Assembly (NCBI GenBank): GCA_020850595.1
Contig: JADZEK010000160.1
Coordinates: 49,756-113,755, forward strand
Direction: 5' to 3'
Length of the DNA stretch: 64,000 nt
Origin: Anaerolineales bacterium
GTDB taxonomy: Bacteria > Chloroflexota > Anaerolineae > Anaerolineales > UBA6663
A program made the position numbers and the translations under genes. The number at the start of each line of letters is the position of its first letter. Positions within the stretch are counted from its first letter, which is position 1. Positions 1 to 8,495 of the stretch are shown piece by piece. Below the pieces are notes generated by a model. That model worked only from the letters and a program-made list of their open reading frames with translations, did no database searches and was not told the origin of the DNA.

Positions 1-1357
1 CGGCGGCCTTGATGGCGGCGGCGTAGGCGTAGGTGCGGTCGCGCATCTCGTCGTAGCTGTTCGGCGCAGGATGCACGTCGCGGTGCGTGTCTGACCAGAG
101 CATGGGTTCGTTGTCGAGGTTGTAGAAGCGCACGCCGCCGTCGCCGATCGGGCCAAACTCGGCGGCGAGGTGCGCCATCCAGTCGGTGACGAAGCCGGGC
201 GTGATCGCCAGGCTGGTGTCGGTGGGGTCATTGCCGGTGACGGCCGCGCCGCCGGGCTGCACCCCGTTACCGCAATCACTGTTATCGGGCGCGGCGCTCT
301 GCTGCGCCCCGTACTTGCTGATGCTGAAACCGCAGGCGCGCTCGCGTGGGCCTTTGGGGGCCCAGCCGATGAGGGGCACGGTCAGCAGGGTCTCGGTGTT
401 GGTGCGGTTGTTCTGCGCCACAAACGCATCGCCGGCCGAGCCGGAGGGCAGCGCGCCCTCGTCGGCCACGTCGTTAGGGATGTTCTGGAAGAACCAGTCG
501 CTGGCGTGGTTGGAGATATCCAACTGCCAGTTGTAGCGCGTGGTAGCGTTGCCGCCCCAGCGGTTCACCGGCAGGTCAATGTCTTCGGCCAGCGCCTCTT
601 CGGCGAAGTTCAGGCCGTAGATGTACGGGCTGATGGTGTGATCTACCTGGGCGGCGTCCACGCTCAGGGTCGGCCCGGCGCCGGGCGGCGGCGCGGTGGG
701 CGTAGGCGCCAGGCCGGACTCGAAGCTCAGGTCGTCCAGGTAAAACACCGGCTGCGCATGGTCGGTGTTGTTGAAGAAATCTACCGCCGCGATGGACGGC
801 CAGTTGCCCAGCGCCGTGAGCGCGAGGCTCACCTGGGTCCAGGCGTTGGCGGTGGGGGTGATGACCACCTGCTCCTGGCTGCCGCCCGTGCCTTCGAGCA
901 TGACGGTGACTTGCTGGCCGCCGCTGGGGCCGCCGTGCACCCAAAAGCGCAGCGTGTCGTAGGCGGCGGCGTTGAGTTCGGCGGGGTAGGCGAGCTTGAG
1001 GCCACCCCAGCCGCCAGTGTAGGTGACGGCGATGGCGTGCGCGCCGCTGTGCACCGGCGCGGCGGCGGTGAGGTCACGCGTGATCGGGTCCCACGACCAG
1101 TCGTTCCAGCCGCCGGCGAGCGCGTCGGCGTAGAGGGTGTGGCCGGCGGCGGCCAGGGCGGGCGCGGTGGTGGACTGGGCCGGCGGCGTGGTCGCGGCGG
1201 CGGTTTGGTTCGTGGGGGCGGCGCGCGGGGTGGCCGTAGGCTCCGGCAGCGTGGTGGGCGTGGGCGTGGCCGGCAGCGCGGCGACGACGCAAGCCATGAG
1301 GGTCAGCGTCAGCGGCAGGCTGAACAGCAAGTTGGCAGGGCGCGGCCGGCGGGGCAT
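1..1357 (-). CDS. GH44-family glycoside hydrolase lipoprotein (partial, C-terminus beyond window)
   Basis: Secreted beta-glucan/xyloglucan-type hydrolase, anchored as a lipoprotein; 452 residues are visible and the C-terminus lies outside the window. From ATG at 1357 there is a basic N-terminus, a hydrophobic segment and a lipobox LMAC (Cys23), then a Pro/Thr/Ala-rich linker. Residues of about 65-205 form a beta-rich region resembling a carbohydrate-binding module. After a second Pro/Thr linker, the GH44-like catalytic domain starts near residue 225 (ISPYIYGLNF, RWGGNATTRYNW). The GH44 acid/base motif YNLDNEP is present (Glu417), followed by THRDVHP. The nucleophile should lie beyond the left edge. 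The gene reads in the frame opposite to several long spurious ORFs. The start is supported by the signal peptide; there is no strong Shine-Dalgarno sequence. Confidence 0.85.
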   Translation of the reverse strand, partial: MPRRPRPANLLFSLPLTLTLMACVVAALPATPTPTTLPEPTATPRAAPTNQTAAATTPPAQSTTAPALAAAGHTLYADALAGGWNDWSWDPITRDLTAAAPVHSGAHAIAVTYTGGWGGLKLAYPAELNAAAYDTLRFWVHGGPSGGQQVTVMLEGTGGSQEQVVITPTANAWTQVSLALTALGNWPSIAAVDFFNNTDHAQPVFYLDDLSFESGLAPTPTAPPPGAGPTLSVDAAQVDHTISPYIYGLNFAEEALAEDIDLPVNRWGGNATTRYNWQLDISNHASDWFFQNIPNDVADEGALPSGSAGDAFVAQNNRTNTETLLTVPLIGWAPKGPRERACGFSISKYGAQQSAAPDNSDCGNGVQPGGAAVTGNDPTDTSLAITPGFVTDWMAHLAAEFGPIGDGGVRFYNLDNEPMLWSDTHRDVHPAPNSYDEMRDRTYAYAAAIKAA

Positions 1358-1411
1358 GGCCCTTAGTCTAGTGGATTTCGCACCGGGCGGGAACGGTACT
1401 CAGGGCCGAGG

Positions 1412-2662
1412 TTAGAACAACCGGGGTTGATGATTGGGGGCGCGGCCGTCGAGCAGGATATAGGGCGCGGCGCGGTTGGCGTTGATGCCTAACTGCTGCA
1501 AATCGCGCAGGTCGCGCAGGCGACCGCGGCGGCGCGCTTGCAGGAGCGTGTCGGCCGACTTAGGGCCGATGCCGGGCACACGCAGCAGCGTGGGCCGGTC
1601 GGCGCGGTTGAGTTCTACCGGCCGCTCAGTCAGGTTGGCGGCGGCCCAGCCCAGCTTGGGGTCCACCTCCAGCGGCAGGCGGCCGGCGGGGGTGAAGGGC
1701 AGGTCTTCCAGGTCGAAGCCGTAGTCGCGCAGCAAGAAGGAGGCCTGATAGAGCCGGTGCTCGCGCCAGGGGTTCTCGGCCGGGAGCGCTTCCAGCGGCG
1801 TCTGCGGCACGGGGCGGAAGGCTGAGTAGTACACCCGCGCCAGCCGCAGCTGCCGGAGGAGGTAACTGCTGGCGGTCAGGATTTCCAGATCGTCTTCACC
1901 CACCGCGCCCACCACAAACTGCGTGACGACCGACGGCCAGCGGCCCTTGAACGCGCCGCGCGGCGCTTCGCCGCGGCGGATCTCATCTACCCACCTGAGC
2001 GGCTGCAGCAGTTCTTCCACGAAGACCTTTTGCGGAGCCAGGCGCTGCAAGCGCGCGGTGGTCGGCGCTTCCAGGTTGATGGAGACGCGGTCGGAAAGCT
2101 GCATGGCGCGGCGCACCTGGTCGCGTTCGACGCCGGGCATGAGCTTGAGATGCACGTAGCCGCCGAAGTGGTGCTTGGCGCGCAGGATGTCAATGGTGTC
2201 GAGCAGGCGGTCTTGCGTGCGCGCGCCGCCGCCCGCCACACCCGAGCTGAGGAACAGCCCGTTGGCCGCGCCGCCGGCGGCGATCTGCGTGAAGACTTGC
2301 GCCATCTCGTCCGGCTTGAAGGTGGCCCGGCGGTAGTTGCGCCCGGCGCGGAAGGGGCAGTAGTAGCAGTTGCGCTCGCAGGCCGAGGTGAGCATGGTCT
2401 TGAGGAGCGCCAGGCGCCCGCCGCCCGGCAGCGCCGCCTGGTGGATGCCCAGGGCGCTCGGCTTGCGCACCAGGCTGCTCTTTAGGGCCGGCGCTTGCGG
2501 CCCGCTATCGAAAGCGGCGCGCAGCGCGGCCGGCGAATGGCCGCACGGCGCCCGGCGGTGGGGGTCCACCCAGCCCGCGGGGCGCGCGGCGCTTTCGGCT
2601 TCTTCGGCCGGCTCGAGCAGCGTCTGTTGGTTGAGGAAGCGCAGCTTATCTACCGCATCCAT
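1412..2662 (-). CDS. Radical SAM protein, putative DNA modification/repair family (TIGR03916-like)
   Basis: Radical S-adenosylmethionine enzyme of 416 aa. The cluster-binding CxxxCxxC motif is Cys95-Cys99-Cys102 within TSACERNCYYC. The radical SAM barrel continues through LSSGVAGGG and VSINLEAPT. The last 80 residues carry a helix-hairpin-helix DNA-binding element (LLRVPGIGPKSA). This architecture matches a family annotated as putative DNA modification/repair radical SAM proteins; its substrate is not known to me. I chose ATG 2662 rather than an upstream in-frame start because the longer form would overlap the MFS gene by over 100 nt, whereas this start lies 8 nt after the MFS stop. The family often pairs with a uracil-DNA-glycosylase-like partner; none is visible here. 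Confidence 0.8.
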   Translation of the reverse strand: MDAVDKLRFLNQQTLLEPAEEAESAARPAGWVDPHRRAPCGHSPAALRAAFDSGPQAPALKSSLVRKPSALGIHQAALPGGGRLALLKTMLTSACERNCYYCPFRAGRNYRRATFKPDEMAQVFTQIAAGGAANGLFLSSGVAGGGARTQDRLLDTIDILRAKHHFGGYVHLKLMPGVERDQVRRAMQLSDRVSINLEAPTTARLQRLAPQKVFVEELLQPLRWVDEIRRGEAPRGAFKGRWPSVVTQFVVGAVGEDDLEILTASSYLLRQLRLARVYYSAFRPVPQTPLEALPAENPWREHRLYQASFLLRDYGFDLEDLPFTPAGRLPLEVDPKLGWAAANLTERPVELNRADRPTLLRVPGIGPKSADTLLQARRRGRLRDLRDLQQLGINANRAAPYILLDGRAPNHQPRLF

Positions 2663-2670
2663 GCCCCGGA

Positions 2671-3933
2671 TTATAGAACAGATGTTTTGATTGTCAATCG
2701 CGGCAGACCCAAGAACACCACCACCGGCCCGAGCAGCAGCAGCCACATGGTCACCGACAGGCCCAGTGTCTGGGCCAGCCACCCCAGCGTCGCAGGCACC
2801 AGGCCGGTCACGAGGCTAAAGGCCGCACCCACCGCCACCGCCGTGCCTGACTGGCCCGGCAGCGCCGAGTAGAGCCGGCCCTGCAAGATGGCGTACCACC
2901 CGGCGTTGGCCAGGCCCATGAGCGCCAGCAGGACGAGCTTGGCCGGATACCCCGGCGCGAGCAGGAAGCCGATGAAGAGGCCGGTCATGACCGCCGCTGA
3001 CCAGCGCAGATACGTCAGGCCGGGCACGCGCTCCAGCAGCGGGATGATCAGCGCGTCTGACAGCAGCCCGGCGATGCTCCAGACCGAGACGGCCGCGGCC
3101 GCCAGCACCGGCGTCACGCCCGCCACGTCTACCATATACAGCGCCAGGAAGCCGAGCAAGATATCGAGCATGAAGTCGGAGAACTCCAGCAGGACAAGCC
3201 AGCGCAGCACTTCCTTGCGGCGCAGCGCGGCCGCCGCCTGGCGCAGCCCCGCCCACAGGCCGCCCGCGAGGCTCTGCTCGGCACGCGCCGCGGCTGGCCG
3301 AGTGCGCAGGCGCGGCTGCCGCCACACCAGTAACGTGAGCAGCAGTGATACCGCGCCCAGCCCGATGAACACGCCGCGCCAGTTGACGCCCAACAGCGCC
3401 GCCACGCCCAGCAGCAGCGGGCCGCCCACCACGCCCAGCGAGCCGGCCAGAGTCCAGCGCGCCATGAGGTGCTCGTGACGACTTGGCTCTAGATCCATGA
3501 GCGTGGCCTGCGACAGGCTGACAAACGCGCCGGAGGCCGGGTAGAACAGCAAGAAACTGAGCAGGAGCAGGGCGAAGTTGGGGGACAGCCCGGTGAGGAA
3601 GGCCGCCAGCGTGAAGCACAGGCCGCCGCCGACGACCAGCAGCCAGCGCTTCCAGGTGTCGGCCAGCACGCCGAACACCGGCTCGACGAGCGCGCTGAGC
3701 AGGTTGGGCAGACCCAGCAGCAGGCCGATTTGGGCGTAGGAGAGGTTCAGGTCGGTGCGAATGAGGGGCCAGGCCGCCTCACGCACACCGAAGACCAGCT
3801 CGTCGAGAAACTCAACCGCCAGCAGCAGGGCCACGAAGACCACCGGGCCGCGCAGCGCCCGCTGCCAGTTGGGCCGGCGCCGGGCGGGTTGAAACACAGG
3901 TTCAGGTTCAGGTTCAGGAGTTAAAGCAGACAC
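2671..3933 (-). CDS. MFS transporter
   Basis: Major facilitator superfamily permease of 420 aa with about 12 hydrophobic segments. The N-terminus carries an EPEPEPEP stretch (the repeated ggttca at 3898-3920). After the second helix the loop GVLADTWKRW resembles the MFS motif A, and a long cytoplasmic loop separates the two six-helix halves around residues 205-235. The substrate cannot be inferred. It sits immediately upstream of the radical SAM gene and probably shares its transcript. A good -10 lies about 135 nt upstream of its start. Confidence 0.85.
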   Translation of the reverse strand: MSALTPEPEPEPVFQPARRRPNWQRALRGPVVFVALLLAVEFLDELVFGVREAAWPLIRTDLNLSYAQIGLLLGLPNLLSALVEPVFGVLADTWKRWLLVVGGGLCFTLAAFLTGLSPNFALLLLSFLLFYPASGAFVSLSQATLMDLEPSRHEHLMARWTLAGSLGVVGGPLLLGVAALLGVNWRGVFIGLGAVSLLLTLLVWRQPRLRTRPAAARAEQSLAGGLWAGLRQAAAALRRKEVLRWLVLLEFSDFMLDILLGFLALYMVDVAGVTPVLAAAAVSVWSIAGLLSDALIIPLLERVPGLTYLRWSAAVMTGLFIGFLLAPGYPAKLVLLALMGLANAGWYAILQGRLYSALPGQSGTAVAVGAAFSLVTGLVPATLGWLAQTLGLSVTMWLLLLGPVVVFLGLPRLTIKTSVL

Positions 3934-4066
3934 ACGCCACCTCGCAGGAGACCGGATGAGAGCGACACAACGACGACCATCCGGGCGAGGCGGCGGGGGG
4001 CGCGCCCAGGCGACGCGACAGAACTAACGGGGTGGGTGAAAGTGGCTGGGAGCGTACATGCGGCGG

Positions 4067-4072
4067 ATTATA
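4067..4072 (-). promoter_or_regulatory. -10 box (TATAAT) for the MFS/radical SAM transcript
   Basis: On the minus strand a perfect TATAAT precedes the MFS gene by about 135 nt and directly follows the cold-shock gene terminator. A matching -35 is weak. The 3934-4066 stretch shows no ORF. Confidence 0.45.
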
Positions 4073-4085
4073 GCACGGGCAGACA

Positions 4086-4116
4086 ACAAAAAAGCCTCGG
4101 CGCGGGGCCGAGGCTT
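4086..4116 (-). terminator. Rho-independent terminator of the cold-shock gene
   Basis: Ten-base-pair stem (4092-4101 with 4107-4116) around a 5-nt loop, followed on the minus strand by a T-rich run (complement of the A-run at 4088-4093). It lies 20 nt after the csp stop codon. Confidence 0.9.
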
Positions 4117-4135
4117 CGGATGACCAACCAGGACG

Positions 4136-4372
4136 CTAGGCGGCCGGTTCTTCCTTCTTCGCCAGGTCTACCACGTTGGCCGCCTGGGGACCCTTGGCTG
4201 AATCTTCGATCTCGAACTCCACGCGCTGCCCCTCCTCAAGGTTCCGGTAGCCGTCGCCGGCGATGGCTGAGAAATGGACGAAGACGTCCTTTTCACCGCT
4301 ATCGGGGCTGATGAAGCCATAGCCCTTCACCCGGCTGAACCACTTGACGGTGCCCAAAATGCGTGCGCTCAT
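4136..4372 (-). CDS. csp: Cold-shock domain protein (CspA family)
   Basis: Small single-stranded nucleic-acid-binding RNA chaperone of 78 aa. It has the cold-shock OB fold with RNP1 KGYGFI (residues 16-21) and RNP2 VFVHF (30-34), then [14 protein letters not shown]. It is about 10 residues longer than a minimal Csp because of a charged tail ending [10 protein letters not shown]. The start at 4372 is fixed by the family N-terminus and a strong upstream GGAGG on the minus strand. The long stretch upstream may be a structured leader, as is usual for cold-shock mRNAs; it contains a terminator-like hairpin at 4467-4498. A textbook terminator follows the gene. Confidence 0.93.
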   Translation of the reverse strand: MSARILGTVKWFSRVKGYGFISPDSGEKDVFVHFSAIAGDGYRNLEEGQRVEFEIEDSAKGPQAANVVDLAKKEEPAA

Positions 4373-4466
4373 GTGCCTGGGGCCTCCTTCAACCCCATTG
4401 TGTAGAGCGAGGTCCCCGATTTGCCCCACCCCGGATGCGCAGCGCGGAAGACTCGGCCGCCCAAAC

Positions 4467-4498
4467 AAAAAACGCCAGGCCGACGAACAAGGCTGGCG
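4467..4498 (-). terminator. Terminator-like hairpin upstream of csp
   Basis: CGCCAG pairs with CTGGCG across 4473-4498, and the minus strand then continues into a T-run (complement of 4467-4472). It lies about 100 nt upstream of the csp start in csp orientation. It could be an attenuator in a long csp leader, or it could end an unseen minus-strand transcript. No convincing gene lies between 4500 and 4730. Confidence 0.5.
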
Positions 4499-4732
4499 AT
4501 TCTAGCTCAGGCGCGCGACACGCTGATGGCTGACATGAAGTAGAGCACGGACCTCAGAGTGCCGGTGAGCGTAACATGCTTTGGCCGGCAAGTCAAACAT
4601 GGCCGCGAGCGGCCCAAACAGCCCAGAATCCTCGGAAAAAATGGTCGCCGGAGGTGGGCAGAGGTTCAACCAATTGCGTACGCCAAAGCGTGAAAGCGCA
4701 GGTGGCGCGAGTAGCAACGGCCCTGGAATTGG

Positions 4733-4761
4733 TTGACCGCCCCGCCCCCACCTGCTACAAT
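4733..4761 (+). promoter_or_regulatory. Sigma70-type promoter of the thiamine operon
   Basis: TTGACC (4733-4738) and TACAAT (4756-4761) are separated by exactly 17 nt. The predicted start near 4768 is just before the TPP aptamer. Confidence 0.8.
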
Positions 4762-4777
4762 CAGTGTAACTGCTCGA

Positions 4778-4875
4778 CATATCGGGAGCTCGGTGAAACC
4801 GGGCTGAGAGGGCCGCTGCGCGGTGCTACGCGGCCGACCGAATGAACCTGACGGGTAATGCCGGCGGAGGGAACC
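4778..4875 (+). promoter_or_regulatory. TPP riboswitch (THI element)
   Basis: The conserved thi-box blocks are all present in order: the P3 hairpin ctcggt-gaa-accggg followed by CTGAGA, a variable arm, then GACCGAATGAACCTGA, GGGTAATGCCGGCG and GGAGGGAA. It lies directly downstream of a consensus promoter and upstream of thiN and a thiamine transporter, which is the expected regulon. The GGAGGG at its 3' end is also correctly spaced (8 nt) to serve as Shine-Dalgarno sequence for ATG 4880, so ligand binding could block both translation and, through the next hairpin, transcription. Confidence 0.95.
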
Positions 4876-4879
4876 AAGC

Positions 4880-5620
4880 ATGACCAACACCCTCCCCCAG
4901 GGTGTTTTTATTGCACCCGGCGGGACCGCACTACCACCAACCCAAAACGCTCGGCGCGCCGCCATCTTCGCCAACGGCCCCCTGCCCGACCTGGCCGGTG
5001 CGCGCCGCGCCCTGGCCGCTACCGACCGCCTGATCGCCGCGGACGGCGGCCTGCGCCATCTGCGCGCGCTCGGCCTCACCCCCCACTTGCTCGTCGGCGA
5101 CCTGGACTCGGTGACCCCCGCCGAGGCGCACGAGGCCGTGGCCGCCGGGGCGCAAGTGGAGCAGCACCCGGCCCGCAAAGACGAAACCGACCTGGAACTG
5201 GCGCTGCGCCGCGCCGTGGCCGACGGCGCGCAAGACGTGCTGATCTTTGGCGCGCTGGGCGGGCGCTGGGACCAGACACTGGCGAACCTGCTGCTGCTGG
5301 CCCACCCGGCCTACCGCGCCGTGCGGCTGCGCCTGCTCGACGGCCCGCAGCAGATTTACCTGGTGCGGGGCGCGACCGCCATCGAGGGCCGGCCGGGCGA
5401 CACCGTATCGCTCGTGCCGCTCAGCGGCGACGCGCGCGGCGTGACCACCACCGGACTTGACTATCCGCTGCACAACGGCATGCTGCCTTTTGGCGGCACG
5501 CTGGGGATCAGCAATGTGCTCATCGGCAGCGAGGCCACGGTGAGCGTGGGCGAGGGATTGGTGGCCTGCATTGTGTTCAGACCAGGCGCAGAACGAGAGA
5601 AGGCAGAGCATGAACGTTAA
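4880..5620 (+). CDS. thiN: Thiamine pyrophosphokinase
   Basis: Converts thiamine plus ATP to thiamine pyrophosphate and AMP, completing salvage of imported thiamine. The 246-aa protein shows the family blocks FANGPLPD, DRLIAADGG, LVGDLDS, DETDLELALRRA, FGALGGRWDQTLAN and LHNGMLPFGGTLGISN. The homologous part begins around residue 27 (RRAAIFANG). The first 25 residues are extra and are encoded over the riboswitch terminator. ATG 4880 is preferred because GGAGGG lies 8 nt upstream and no other in-frame ATG, GTG or TTG precedes the conserved core. The gene overlaps thiB by 11 nt and is first in a TPP-controlled operon. Confidence 0.93.
   Translation: MTNTLPQGVFIAPGGTALPPTQNARRAAIFANGPLPDLAGARRALAATDRLIAADGGLRHLRALGLTPHLLVGDLDSVTPAEAHEAVAAGAQVEQHPARKDETDLELALRRAVADGAQDVLIFGALGGRWDQTLANLLLLAHPAYRAVRLRLLDGPQQIYLVRGATAIEGRPGDTVSLVPLSGDARGVTTTGLDYPLHNGMLPFGGTLGISNVLIGSEATVSVGEGLVACIVFRPGAEREKAEHER
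4884..4911 (+). terminator. Riboswitch expression-platform terminator inside the first thiN codons
   Basis: AACACCCT pairs with AGGGTGTT around a CCCCC loop, followed by TTTATT. It begins about 10 nt after the aptamer and lies within codons 2-11 of thiN. This is the geometry of a transcription-terminating OFF switch, except that it is translated when read through. Confidence 0.8.
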
Positions 5621-6677
5621 GGAAATACTGATCTATGCGGCGGTGGCCGCAACGGCGCTGGCGGGCTGCGCGCCCGCCGCCACCGCCACCCCGACCCCCA
5701 GCGGAGCGCGCACGCTGACCGTGATGACACACGACTCGTTCGCCATGAGCGCCGACCTGAAGACCGCCTTCGAGGCCGAGCACCACGTCACCCTGCAATT
5801 CCTGCAATCCGGTGACACGGGCGAGGCGCTGGGCAAGGCCATCCTCGCCAGCGGCCAGCCGCTGGCCGATGTGTTCTACGGCGTAGACAACACCTTCCTC
5901 AGCCGCGCGCTGCAAGAGAACCTGTTCGAGCCATACAACTCGCCGCTGCTGAGCGCCATCCCCGACGAGTTCGAGCTAGACGACCAGCACCGTGCCCTGC
6001 CGGTGGACTACGGCGATGTATGCCTGAACTACGACATCGCCTACTTCGGCGAGCGCGGCCTGACCCCGCCCGCCGACCTGGAGGACCTGCTCAAGCCGGA
6101 ATACAAAGGCCTGGTGGTGGTCGAGAACCCGGCCACCTCGTCGCCGGGACTGGCCTTCCTGCTGGCGACCATCGGCCACTTCGGCGAAGACGGCTACCTC
6201 GGCTATTGGGCGGCGCTGCGCGCCAACGGCGTGGAGGTCGTCAACGACTGGGAGACGGCTTACTACACTGAGTTCAGCGGCTCGTCCGGCCGGGGGCCGC
6301 GGCCTATCGTCGTCTCCTACGGCTCCAGCCCGCCGTTCGAAGTGCTCTACGCCGATCCGCCGATCACCACCGCGCCGACCGCGGCCGTCACTGGCGCGGG
6401 CAGCTGCTTCCGCCAGGTTGAGTTTGTGGGCATCCTCACCGGCACGCCCAACCGCGATCTGGCCGAAGCCTGGGTAGACTTCATGCTCTCGACCCCGTTC
6501 CAGGAAGACATGCCGCTGCAAATGTACGTCTTCCCCGTGAACCACGACGCCCAGCTCGACGCGACCTTCCAGAAATACCTGGCGAAGCCGGAAACCACGG
6601 CCCACGTGGACCCGCAGGCCATCGCCGAGAAGCGCGAGACCTGGATCGAGGCCTGGACGACGGCTGTGCTGCGGTAA
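5610..6677 (+). CDS. thiB: Thiamine ABC transporter substrate-binding lipoprotein
   Basis: Extracellular binding protein that delivers thiamine to ThiPQ. From ATG 5610 it is 355 aa with a short signal peptide and lipobox LAGC (Cys20), then a Thr/Pro linker. The mature part resembles TbpA/ThiB: LTVMTHDSFAMS, DVFYGVDNTFLSRA, ALPVDYGDVCLNYD and ENPATSSPGLAFLLATI. An upstream in-frame start would extend it by 13 residues; ATG 5610 is chosen because it has AGAAGG upstream and makes a proper lipoprotein signal. It overlaps the thiN end. Confidence 0.92.
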   Translation: MNVKEILIYAAVAATALAGCAPAATATPTPSGARTLTVMTHDSFAMSADLKTAFEAEHHVTLQFLQSGDTGEALGKAILASGQPLADVFYGVDNTFLSRALQENLFEPYNSPLLSAIPDEFELDDQHRALPVDYGDVCLNYDIAYFGERGLTPPADLEDLLKPEYKGLVVVENPATSSPGLAFLLATIGHFGEDGYLGYWAALRANGVEVVNDWETAYYTEFSGSSGRGPRPIVVSYGSSPPFEVLYADPPITTAPTAAVTGAGSCFRQVEFVGILTGTPNRDLAEAWVDFMLSTPFQEDMPLQMYVFPVNHDAQLDATFQKYLAKPETTAHVDPQAIAEKRETWIEAWTTAVLR

Positions 6678-6755
6678 GATGACGGCCGGGACACTCGGGT
6701 TGGGCCTTGGGCGCGCAGGTGAGGCGCTCCTGGCAGTCGGCCAGACGGCGACGGC

Positions 6756-8495
6756 ATGAAGACGGCTGCCTGGCGCTGGGCGTTGCCGCTGGCCCCGGTG
6801 GCCGCCTTCCTGGCCGTCTTTTACTTCTACCCGCTGGCCGCCATCGGGCAGGCCAGCCTGGCGCGCGCGGCGGGCGGGCTGGGCGAGGCCGTCGGGCAAG
6901 TCTTCGGCTCGGCCGCGCTGCGCGGCGTGTTCGCCTTCACCGTGTGGCAGGCGGCCCTCTCCACCCTGCTCACGCTGGCCGTCGGCCTGCCGGGGGCCTA
7001 CCTGCTGGCGCGCTTCCGCTTTCGCGGCCAAGGGCTGCTGCGGGCGCTGACAGCCGTGCCGTTCGTGCTGCCCACGCTCGTGGTCGCGACGGCCTTCAAC
7101 GCCTTGCTCGGCCCGCGTGGCTGGGTCAACCTGGGCTTCATGGCGGCCTTCGACCTGAGCGCGCCGCCCATTGCCTTTGTCAACACCTTCGGCGCAATCC
7201 TGCTGGCGCACGTTTTCTACAACACCACCATCGTGCTGCGGCTGGTGGGCGACTTCTGGTCGCGGCTCGATCCGCGCCTGGTCGCGGCGGCGCGGGCGCT
7301 CGGGGCAAGCCCGCCGCGCGCCTTCTGGGAGGTGACCTTGCCGCTGCTGGCCCCGGCGCTGGGCGCGGCGGCGCTGCTGGTCTTCATCTTCGACTTCACC
7401 AGTTTCGGCGTGGTGCTGGTGCTGGGCGGGCCGCGCTTCGCCACGCTGGAGACGGAAATTTACCGGCAGACCATTTACCTCTTCAACCTGCCGGTCGCGG
7501 CCGTGCTGGCGCTGATCCAACTGCTGTGCACGCTGGCCTTGAGCGTGGTCTACTCGCGCCTCGCGGCCCGCGCTGCGGCTCCGCTCAGTTTGCGCGCCGC
7601 GCGCGACACGCGCCGGCCTCTGCGCACCTGGCGGGCGCGGCTGGGGGCCGGGCTGCTCATCGGCGGGCTGGGCGCGCTGCTGGTGCTGCCGCTGGCGGCG
7701 CTGGCCGGGCGCTCGGTGGCCCGGCTGGAGGCCGAGCGCGGCCAGAGCGGGCCGGTACAGCGCGGCTTCACGTTGGCTTACTATCAGGAGTTGGGCCAGA
7801 ACCGGCGCAACAACCTGTTCTTCGTGCCGCCCACGGCCGCCATCGCCAACTCGCTGACGACGGCCGCCGCCACGGTGGGGCTGGCGCTGGCGCTCGGCCT
7901 GCCCGCCGCCTGGGCGGTGGTCGCAGCTACACCAGGCTCGAATGTGACACCTGAGCGTGACGCTGCTTACACGGCCGGCCTGGCGCTCGATGCGCTGCTG
8001 CTACTGCCGCTGGGCACCTCGGCCGTGACGCTGGGCTTGGGCTTTATCGTCGCGCTCGACACGCCGCCGCTCGATCTGCGCGCCTCGCCGCTGCTGCTGC
8101 CGCTGGCGCACACGCTCGTGGCGCTGCCGTTCGTGGTGCGCTCGCTCGTGCCCGCGCTGCGCAGCATCCGCCCCCGGCTGCGGCAGGCGGCGGCCGTGCT
8201 GGGGGCCGACCCGGCCCGCGTGTGGCGCGAGATTGACCTGCCGCTGGTGGGCCGCGCCGTGCTCGTGGCGGCCACCTTTGCCTTCACGCTCTCGCTGGGC
8301 GAGTTTGGGGCCACCGCCGTCATCGCGCGGCCGGAGCACCCCACGGTGCCGGTCGTCATCTACCGGCTGCTGGGACTGCCGGGCGCGCTCAACTACGGGC
8401 AGGCGCTGGCCCTCAGCACCATCCTCATGGCCGTCTGCGCGGTGGGCATCCTGGCTATCGAGCGGCTGCGCGTCGGCGAGGTGGGTGAATTTTGA
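6756..8495 (+). CDS. thiP: Thiamine ABC transporter permease, two fused permease domains
   Basis: Membrane channel subunit of 579 aa, about 12 transmembrane segments in two homologous halves, as in ThiP and AfuB-type fused permeases. Each half carries an EAA-type coupling loop: VAAARALGASPPRAFWEVTLPLL around residues 173-195 and RQAAAVLGADPARVWREIDLPL in the second half. It lies 78 nt after thiB, and its stop overlaps the TTG start of thiQ by 4 nt, indicating coupled translation. Confidence 0.92.
   Translation: MKTAAWRWALPLAPVAAFLAVFYFYPLAAIGQASLARAAGGLGEAVGQVFGSAALRGVFAFTVWQAALSTLLTLAVGLPGAYLLARFRFRGQGLLRALTAVPFVLPTLVVATAFNALLGPRGWVNLGFMAAFDLSAPPIAFVNTFGAILLAHVFYNTTIVLRLVGDFWSRLDPRLVAAARALGASPPRAFWEVTLPLLAPALGAAALLVFIFDFTSFGVVLVLGGPRFATLETEIYRQTIYLFNLPVAAVLALIQLLCTLALSVVYSRLAARAAAPLSLRAARDTRRPLRTWRARLGAGLLIGGLGALLVLPLAALAGRSVARLEAERGQSGPVQRGFTLAYYQELGQNRRNNLFFVPPTAAIANSLTTAAATVGLALALGLPAAWAVVAATPGSNVTPERDAAYTAGLALDALLLLPLGTSAVTLGLGFIVALDTPPLDLRASPLLLPLAHTLVALPFVVRSLVPALRSIRPRLRQAAAVLGADPARVWREIDLPLVGRAVLVAATFAFTLSLGEFGATAVIARPEHPTVPVVIYRLLGLPGALNYGQALALSTILMAVCAVGILAIERLRVGEVGEF

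Noticed and set aside
170..1366. Long plus-strand ORF, 398 aa
   Set aside because: Gly/Arg/Ala-rich composition; it is the antisense shadow of the GH44 lipoprotein on the minus strand.
4500..4590. tRNA-like boxes (TAGCTCAG and GTAGAGCACGGACC)
   Set aside because: No T arm or matching acceptor stem; the spacing is wrong for a tRNA.
5976..7520. 514-aa minus-strand ORF opposite thiB/thiP
   Set aside because: Antisense of clear transporter genes; no motifs.
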